Shown here: piece by piece, positions 23,983-29,070 of the stretch
Numbering within the stretch: position 1 is the first letter of the stretch
Layout of the letters: every line of letters begins with the position of its first letter
Assembly (NCBI GenBank): GCA_023436495.1
Contig: JAEZIT010000078.1
Coordinates: 1 to 29,070 of the forward strand
DNA: 29,070 nt
Source of the DNA: Acidobacteriota bacterium
Lineage (GTDB): Bacteria > Acidobacteriota > Blastocatellia > Pyrinomonadales > Pyrinomonadaceae
Direction: 5' to 3'
Made by a program: the position numbers and the translations under genes
The notes under the pieces: generated by a model
What the model was told of the DNA's origin: nothing
Seen by the model: the letters and a program-made list of their open reading frames with translations, nothing else
The model's database searches: none

Positions 23983-23998
23983 TGTGACGCAAGTCACG
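23983..23998. promoter_or_regulatory. CRP/FNR-like palindrome upstream of the ROK gene
   Basis: TGTGA - CGCAAG - TCACG matches the E. coli CRP consensus TGTGA-N6-TCACA at nine of ten positions. It lies 31 bases past the mutL stop and about 110 bases ahead of the nearest start point candidate, which is far for activation. The site could bind a CRP/FNR-family protein of this organism; the match may also be chance. Confidence 0.4.
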
Positions 23999-24061
23999 CA
24001 TCCGGGTAGTCGCCTGCTGTCATGATCGCCGTCTCGGGCGCCAAAATTCAGTTTTTGCCAT

Positions 24062-24157
24062 TTGCAATCGCTCCGAAGGTTAGGGTATTAATAGTTAGTC
24101 TAAAGACACAACAAAGTAACCTGCTTTTTTGACTTGATGTTCACGACAACTTAGCAT
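24062..24157 (+). promoter_or_regulatory. Two promoter candidates for the ROK regulator
   Basis: Proximal: TTGACT (24129-24134), 17-base spacer, TAGCAT (24152-24157), giving a leader of about 28 bases. Distal: TTGCAA (24062-24067), 18-base spacer, TATTAA (24086-24091). The proximal one is the better match. The 240-base gap 23952-24191 holds no gene. Confidence 0.5.
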
Positions 24158-24191
24158 CCCGCGACTCGCAGGGCAGGACGCGCATCGGTAA

Positions 24192-25391
24192 ATGAAACGC
24201 ATTAATCTTCAGAAGGCAAAGGCACAGATCGCACGGCCGGGAACGATCCGGGATATTAACCGGCAGATCGTATTGAATTACGTTCGGGATCGGGCGCCGA
24301 TCTCGCGGGCGCAGATCGCGCGGGAGACGGCGCTGCATCGGTCTACGGTGTCGGTAATCACTGACGAATTGGTGGCCGACGGGTTGATCGTGGAGATCGG
24401 GGAAGGGCGTTCGACGGGCGGGCGGAAGCCTACGTTGTATGAATTGAAACAGGGCGTTCCGGTTGCGATCGGGATCGATCTTACGCCGCGGACGACGACG
24501 ATCGCGGTGGCGGACCTTGCCGGTAAAGTATTGGAAAAAGAGACGTTTTCGACGTCGCCGGATCTTGAATTCATGTCCGCTCAGATACTGGAGAGGGCCA
24601 AGAAGCTAGCGGAAAAGTACCGGGAATTCGATATTGAGATCGGCCTGAGCGTGCCGGGCCTGGTGGACCAGAAGCTCGGTAAGATCTTTCATATCCCGTA
24701 TTTCGACTGGCGTGATTGGGACATATGCCAGCGGCTGGAAGAGCAGACGGGACTTAGAGTTACGGCCGAGAATGACGCGAATGCTACGGCGTTGGCGGAG
24801 CTTTGGTTCGGGCATGAGAAGGTCCGAAGGACGGACACTTTCGTGATGGTGCTGGTCGGCGAAGGTATCGGTACGGGCATAATTTTTGACGGGCAGGTAT
24901 ATCGCGGCGAGAAGGGCGCGGGCGGCGAGTTCGGCCATATGATCGCAGGCGAGAACGCTCCGGTCGAGTGTTCATGCGGGTCCCGCGAGTGTTGGGAGGC
25001 CTATGCGTCGGAGAAATCGATACTTGCGCGGTACAAGAACCTGCTCAAGCAGGATGACCTGAAGCAGAATGACATTGACATTGCGTCGATCGTTGAGCTG
25101 GCGGTCAACGGCGAGAAGCATGCGGTCGAGGCGATAAAGGACACAGCCCATTACCTGGGCAACGGGATCTCGAACCTGATCGTGGGCCTCAGCCCGCAGG
25201 TCGTTGTCGTAAGCGGCCGTATTACAAAGGCTTGGAGTGTTTTCGCGAGCCAGCTTTACCGGATCGCGGAACGCAGCGTGCTCGCGGGGCTGCCGCAGAC
25301 GGACCTTATGCCGTCCTCTTTGGGCGATTCGCCGACGCTGATCGGAGCGTTCGGATTGGTGCTTGCGAGGAAGTTCGGGTCGGCAAGTTGA
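24192..25391 (+). CDS. ROK-family transcriptional regulator (NagC/XylR type)
   Basis: A 399-residue regulator that usually senses a sugar or sugar derivative. Residues about 18-75 form a winged helix-turn-helix, with helix-turn-helix region ISRAQIARETALHRSTVSVI at 37-56. The rest is a ROK sugar-kinase-like domain: GIDLTPRTTTIAVADLAG at 94-111, GLSVPGLVD at 151-159, END-N at 193-197, and the ROK zinc site with H249 in GGEFGHM and C260, C262, C267 in ECSCGSREC. Several kinase-like residues are kept, so sugar binding is plausible, but catalysis is not implied. Natural targets would be the Oar-like receptor just downstream and its own promoter; this is inference from position. No clear ribosome binding site. 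Confidence 0.92.
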   Translation: MKRINLQKAKAQIARPGTIRDINRQIVLNYVRDRAPISRAQIARETALHRSTVSVITDELVADGLIVEIGEGRSTGGRKPTLYELKQGVPVAIGIDLTPRTTTIAVADLAGKVLEKETFSTSPDLEFMSAQILERAKKLAEKYREFDIEIGLSVPGLVDQKLGKIFHIPYFDWRDWDICQRLEEQTGLRVTAENDANATALAELWFGHEKVRRTDTFVMVLVGEGIGTGIIFDGQVYRGEKGAGGEFGHMIAGENAPVECSCGSRECWEAYASEKSILARYKNLLKQDDLKQNDIDIASIVELAVNGEKHAVEAIKDTAHYLGNGISNLIVGLSPQVVVVSGRITKAWSVFASQLYRIAERSVLAGLPQTDLMPSSLGDSPTLIGAFGLVLARKFGSAS

Positions 25392-25409
25392 CGGCGCGTG
25401 GACGCGGCG

Positions 25410-25441
25410 TTAGCGGCGCGGAAACCTTTGGTTAGCGGCGC
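25410..25441 (+). repeat. Short direct repeat after the ROK gene
   Basis: TTAGCGGCGC occurs at 25410-25419 and 25432-25441. The 323-base gap 25392-25714 has no gene; beyond this repeat it holds the receptor promoter and leader. No T-rich terminator hairpin was found for the ROK gene. Confidence 0.5.
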
Positions 25442-25524
25442 TGCAAGAGGCAATTGTTCGCATCATTAAGCCTGAGGCTGCGGAAGCGGGCCGACGACAA
25501 ATTTAACGAAGTCGTAACATGCTC

Positions 25525-25553
25525 TTGACACAAATCGAGAAAATTTATATAAC
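25525..25553 (+). promoter_or_regulatory. Strong promoter of the Oar-like receptor gene
   Basis: Perfect -35 TTGACA (25525-25530), exact 17-base spacer, -10 TATAAC (25548-25553, five of six). The leader is about 155 bases and contains an inverted repeat CTGAAC / GTTCAG (25622-25627 with 25649-25654). Confidence 0.8.
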
Positions 25554-25714
25554 TTTGTTGGAACTACCGACAAACTGATTACAAAGGGCCGATTTCCTCA
25601 ATTGGCCGGGCGTCGTACAGGCTGAACTCTCCTACACGAAAAGAGGCGGTTCAGGCGCTGGGAAGCTACAGTTTTAACACGCAATAATTTTACTTCGAAG
25701 GAGAAGAGATCGAT

Positions 25715-28700
25715 ATGCGCAGGATTTTGGTGATGAAAAAGGCATCGTCCATATTGCTTTTGGCTATCGCGCTCATTGCTGTCAATTTCGGCACGGCGAA
25801 CGCACAGTCACAGGCATTGAACGGACAGATCGAGGGGGTTATCACGGATGCTAACGACGCCGCTGTTTCAGGGGCGAGCGTTACAGCACGAAATACGCAG
25901 ACAGGAACGGAGCGCACGGCGGTCAGTGATGCCGGCGGCGTTTACCGTTTCCCCTTGCTTCCGCTCGGGACGTACAGCATCACCGTTGAGGCGGCGAATT
26001 TCAAACGTCTCATTCGCGACGGCATTACGCTGACCGCCGGACAGAACGCGACGGTCAACATGGTACTGGAAATAGGCGGATTGGAGAACACGGTGACGAT
26101 CACGTCGGACGCTCCGATAGCGGATGCCGGCAAGATCGACCTTGGGCGCGTAATGAACACGCGCGAGATCCAGGACCTGCCGCTTGTGTCGCGAAATCCT
26201 TATAACTTCTCGCTGCTGCAGGCGAACGTCGTCGGCCGCCCGAACACGGAATTCGGCGTGCCGCGCGTCAGCGCCAATGGTTATGCCCGCCGCACCAATT
26301 TCCAGTTGGACGGAAACGCGAACACGCAGGCAAATTCGGCCGGCCTTCGATTGGTGCCCATTTCGGAAACCTTTATCAGCGAAGTTCAGCTCGTCACCAA
26401 CGGATTTTCGGCGGAATTCGGCAACACGCCGGGCCTTGTGATGAACAACATCACGCCGTCCGGAACGAACGGATTTCACGGTTCGGCCAGCTATCGCCTC
26501 CGCAGGACATCGATGTCGTCGCGTCCGTTCAACACGTCGCCGCTTGCCATCAAGCCGCCGACGACGGTTGACGACATCACGGCAGCGATCGGCGGGCCGA
26601 TCATCAAGGACCGCTGGCATTTCTACGGCGGTTACGAATGGGTGACCCGCGATTTTTCGGGACGCCCGGCACAGACCGTGACGATCTCCGAAACGAACAA
26701 ACAGGCGCTTGTCGCCTCGGGGCTGCCGTCGAGCATCTTCGTCTCGTCGATCCCGGCTTCGCAGAAGGTAAACTTCTTCATTTTCCGTACGGATGCGCAG
26801 ATCAACGACGCGAACCGCCTGACAGGCCGCTATATCAGGTTCACGAACTTTTCGCCGAATAACGTCGGCGGCGGTTTGAACACTCTTCAGCGCACGGTAG
26901 ATCTCGACGATAAATCGAATTCGCTGGCACTTCAGCTCGCGACGATCTTCTCGCCGACTCTCTTTAACGAATTCCGTTATCAGCGTGCTCATCGCAATTC
27001 CGAATTTCTGCCTACGGAGTTCACGCCGGCGGGCGTTCCTTCGGTCACGATCACGAACGTAGCGAACTTCGGCCCGGCGACAAACGTAGGCACGGTCTCG
27101 CCGATCGAAACGATGAACCAGTTCCAGAACAACCTGACCTGGACGCGCGGCGATCACGTGATCAAATTCGGCGGCGGCGTCAACATGATCTACGACTATC
27201 GTCGCAGCGACATTTCGGCCGTTTACACGTTTACCGGAACCGGAACAGGACTAACCCCGGAGCAGCTTCAGGCACGGGCGATCGCTAACTATAATTCCGC
27301 ACGGACGGGAGTTCTGCAGCCGGGGGCTGTTTGCCCGAACGGGCCGGAGCGCTGCTACGCAAGCTTTACCCAGACCTTGGGCAATCCGGAGCTGGTTTAC
27401 AAATCCAATTTTTACAATGCTTTCGCTCAGGACGATTGGAAGGCAACGCGCCGTTTGAAGGTCAATTACGGCCTGCGCTACGACCTTTACGACATTCCCG
27501 AAGGCGATCCGAATTCGCCGTTCGCCGAAGGACGCAAATTCGCGGTTGATAAAAACAATTTCGCGCCGCGTCTTGGCATTGTTTACGCATTGCGCGAAGG
27601 CAACCGCCCGACCGTCGTCCGCGCGAGCGCCGGTATGTACTATGACACTGTCTATCTGTCGATGTACGAAAACGCGATCCAGGGAAATGGCACCGGCCGT
27701 TATCTGAACGTTTCGCGGTCGCCTACGCAAACAGGTGCTCCAGTATTTCCGAACGTGATCCCGGCAGGAACGACCATTAGCACGCTCGGCATACCGCAGA
27801 ACGCCGAACTCGTCGCGTCCGATTTCGAAAATATGTATGCGATGCATTACCAGGCGCAGCTCGAACAGGCGATCTCCGAGAATTTCTCGTTCACGGTTGG
27901 GTTCATTCATTCCGACGGACGGCATATTCCCATCTACCGCCAGGCGAACTGTCTAGCGACGGGACGGCTGCTGGCCGACGGACGCCCGACCTACGGGAAC
28001 CTGAATCCCACGGAAACGTCGATCACGCCTTGCGTCAACAAGATCAATCCGAATTTCAACAACATCATCCTTGTCGAATCGGGCGGAAATTCGCATTACA
28101 ATGCGGCTACATTCCAATTGAACAAGCGTTTTTCGCAGGGTTATCAGTTCAGCCTGAACTACACGCTGTCGCGTGCCCGCGATAACGCACCGGAACGCAA
28201 CCTGCAGGGCGTCGGTGCCGCGTCGATGACGGACCCGTCGAACCGCAACCGCGATTGGGGCTACGGTGTTGCCGATCAGAGGCATACCTTCTCAGGCAGC
28301 ATCACGGCACGTCCGACGTTCAGCTTTGAGAACAAAGCGCTGAATTACATTCTTAACAATAACCAATTCGGGTTCTTTATCCTGGCAGGAAGCGGAGAAA
28401 CCTATCCGATCACGTCGAATTTCGACCTGAACGGAGACGGGATCGGAAACGACCTCCCGGTTGGGCTCGAAAGAAACGCGGGACGCGCTCCCGGATCCTT
28501 TAACGTGGATGCCCGTTATTCGCGAGTGATTCCGATCACGGAAAGATTCCGTATCGAATTGATCGCCGAAGCGACGAACATCTTTAACATCAACAGCACG
28601 GTCTCTTACGGCAGCACGGCCCTCGGGTCGATCGACCGCCGGACCGGAGAACTCACCGGCGGCGTTCCCAGCTTCCCGCTGGCGAGCTTTACCCGCACCG

Positions 28701-28747
28701 CGCAGGAAAGCCGGCAAGGGCAGTTTGGTGTAAAATTTATCTTCTAG
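25715..28747 (+). CDS. Oar-like TonB-dependent receptor with N-terminal CarboxypepD_reg domain
   Basis: A 1010-residue outer-membrane protein. Residues 1-30 are a signal peptide. Residues about 36-120 form a carboxypeptidase-regulatory-like beta sandwich (GQIEGVITDANDAAVSGASV ... AGGVYRFPLLPLGTYSITV). A plug-like domain follows (about 130-245: REIQDLPLVSRNPYNFSLLQ, NGYARRTNFQLDGNANTQ, VQLVTNGFSAEFGNTPG), then a long barrel with many aromatic strands, ending in QFGVKFIF with a terminal phenylalanine, the usual signal for the outer-membrane assembly machinery. These receptors take up large or bound substrates through TonB; the substrate is unknown. Start: ATG 25715 with GAAGGAG upstream; Met7 (25733), preceded by AGGA, is also possible and gives a more usual MKK signal start. 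The ROK regulator upstream suggests a carbohydrate link. Confidence 0.93.
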   Translation: MRRILVMKKASSILLLAIALIAVNFGTANAQSQALNGQIEGVITDANDAAVSGASVTARNTQTGTERTAVSDAGGVYRFPLLPLGTYSITVEAANFKRLIRDGITLTAGQNATVNMVLEIGGLENTVTITSDAPIADAGKIDLGRVMNTREIQDLPLVSRNPYNFSLLQANVVGRPNTEFGVPRVSANGYARRTNFQLDGNANTQANSAGLRLVPISETFISEVQLVTNGFSAEFGNTPGLVMNNITPSGTNGFHGSASYRLRRTSMSSRPFNTSPLAIKPPTTVDDITAAIGGPIIKDRWHFYGGYEWVTRDFSGRPAQTVTISETNKQALVASGLPSSIFVSSIPASQKVNFFIFRTDAQINDANRLTGRYIRFTNFSPNNVGGGLNTLQRTVDLDDKSNSLALQLATIFSPTLFNEFRYQRAHRNSEFLPTEFTPAGVPSVTITNVANFGPATNVGTVSPIETMNQFQNNLTWTRGDHVIKFGGGVNMIYDYRRSDISAVYTFTGTGTGLTPEQLQARAIANYNSARTGVLQPGAVCPNGPERCYASFTQTLGNPELVYKSNFYNAFAQDDWKATRRLKVNYGLRYDLYDIPEGDPNSPFAEGRKFAVDKNNFAPRLGIVYALREGNRPTVVRASAGMYYDTVYLSMYENAIQGNGTGRYLNVSRSPTQTGAPVFPNVIPAGTTISTLGIPQNAELVASDFENMYAMHYQAQLEQAISENFSFTVGFIHSDGRHIPIYRQANCLATGRLLADGRPTYGNLNPTETSITPCVNKINPNFNNIILVESGGNSHYNAATFQLNKRFSQGYQFSLNYTLSRARDNAPERNLQGVGAASMTDPSNRNRDWGYGVADQRHTFSGSITARPTFSFENKALNYILNNNQFGFFILAGSGETYPITSNFDLNGDGIGNDLPVGLERNAGRAPGSFNVDARYSRVIPITERFRIELIAEATNIFNINSTVSYGSTALGSIDRRTGELTGGVPSFPLASFTRTAQESRQGQFGVKFIF

Positions 28748-28760
28748 ACAAGTTGTGGGT

Positions 28761-28814
28761 GTAGGGCGCATGAATTGCCGGGCGAGGAGAGACAAACGGC
28801 AATTCATGCCCTAC
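28761..28814. repeat. Long inverted repeat after the receptor gene
   Basis: Left arm 28761-28780 and right arm CGGCAATTCATGCCCTAC (28797-28814) pair over 18 positions with a two-base bulge in the left arm and a 16-base loop. No T tract follows, so it is not a classical terminator, although it could end the receptor mRNA. The core TGAATTGCC recurs at 28853-28861. Confidence 0.8.
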
Positions 28815-28859
28815 GGGGAAGAAGTGGGGGAGTGAAGGAGTAAGGGAGAGAATGAATTG

Positions 28860-29004
28860 CCACTAGCTTTAGCTAGTGGACAGATATCCAACATTGTCCG
28901 GGCTTTAGCCCAATTGGGCTGAAGCCATAAGGAATGAAACTTAAGATCAATTCGGCTAAAGCCGGGGTTATTGATGTTCGATGACCCCTAGCTAAAGCTA
29001 GGGG
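28860..29004. repeat. Array of REP-like palindromes with GCTTTAGC / GCTAAAGC core
   Basis: Palindromic stem-loops in about 145 bases: CCACTAGCT-TT-AGCTAGTGG (28860-28879), GGGCT-TT-AGCCC (28900-28911), AGCCCAATTGGGCT (28907-28920), CGGCT-AA-AGCCG (28953-28964) and CCCCTAGCT-AA-AGCTAGGGG (28985-29004). Four share the same central octamer in one of two orientations. No gene lies here. This resembles REP/BIME elements, which in other bacteria are moved by REP-associated tyrosine transposases; none is encoded in the window. Confidence 0.75.
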
Positions 29005-29070
29005 CAACTCAACAGAGGAAAGCTAGGGGCAACTCAACAGAGGAAAGCTAGGGGCAACTCAACAGAGGAA
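28994..29070 (+). repeat. 25-base tandem repeat, at least three copies, running off the window
   Basis: Three identical copies of a 25-base unit at 28994-29018, 29019-29043 and 29044-29068, then two bases of a fourth. Each unit starts AAAGCTAGGGG and ends CAACTCAACAGAGG. The first unit overlaps the right arm of the last palindrome, so the array grew from it. There are no spacers between units. Confidence 0.92.

Noticed and set aside
25868..27157. 429-codon open frame on the minus strand
   Set aside because: Antisense to the Oar-like receptor, arginine-rich, no domain; a shadow despite its length.
28994..29070. CRISPR array at the right edge
   Set aside because: Repeat units follow each other with no unique spacers and no cas gene is present; it is a simple tandem repeat.

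Overview
The window looks like chromosomal DNA of a Gram-negative member of the Acidobacteriota, probably class Blastocatellia (Pyrinomonadales-like). This is inferred from the gene mix, not from a marker gene: a split-type glycine decarboxylase, a BshC bacillithiol enzyme in a cell with outer-membrane proteins, an Oar-like TonB-dependent receptor with an N-terminal CarboxypepD_reg domain, and a Blastocatellia-style barrel protein with a C-terminal OmpA-like tail. No rRNA, tRNA, integrase or transposase gene was seen. Many starts lack a clear Shine-Dalgarno sequence.

Left part, all on the minus strand (1-12761). In transcription order, counting down from 12761: (a) a compact operon of a TPR protein and two small secreted proteins of unknown role (12761-10087), ended by a hairpin terminator; (b) a promoter and the glycine cleavage operon gcvT-gcvH-gcvPA-thioesterase-gcvPB (9958-4979), ended by a strong terminator, with an extra hairpin between gcvH and gcvPA; (c) a membrane-anchored SRPBCC protein; (d) a small secreted unknown protein; (e) the proton-translocating transhydrogenase operon pntA-pntB, into which an AT-rich leucine-rich-repeat/zinc-ribbon gene is placed exactly between pntA and pntB. 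pntB runs off the left edge.

Right part, all on the plus strand (12901-28747): larE and glutamate dehydrogenase; a large outer-membrane barrel/Ig-like protein; a secreted Asp-box (BNR) repeat protein; bshC-mutL; a ROK-family regulator; and an Oar-like TonB-dependent receptor. Several units have textbook sigma70-type promoters and hairpin terminators, so transcription boundaries can be read with fair confidence.

The last ~320 bases hold no gene but a dense array of palindromes sharing a GCTTTAGC/GCTAAAGC core and a 25-base tandem repeat that continues past the window edge.

Functionally the window combines one-carbon and amino-acid nitrogen metabolism (glycine cleavage, glutamate dehydrogenase), NADPH supply (transhydrogenase), low-molecular-weight thiol synthesis (BshC), mismatch repair (MutL), nickel-pincer cofactor chemistry (LarE) and cell-surface functions. 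No defence system or mobile element was recognised. The strongest oddities are the LRR/zinc-ribbon gene inside pntAB, the palindrome/tandem-repeat region at the right end, and the uncharacterised TPR-secreted-secreted operon.
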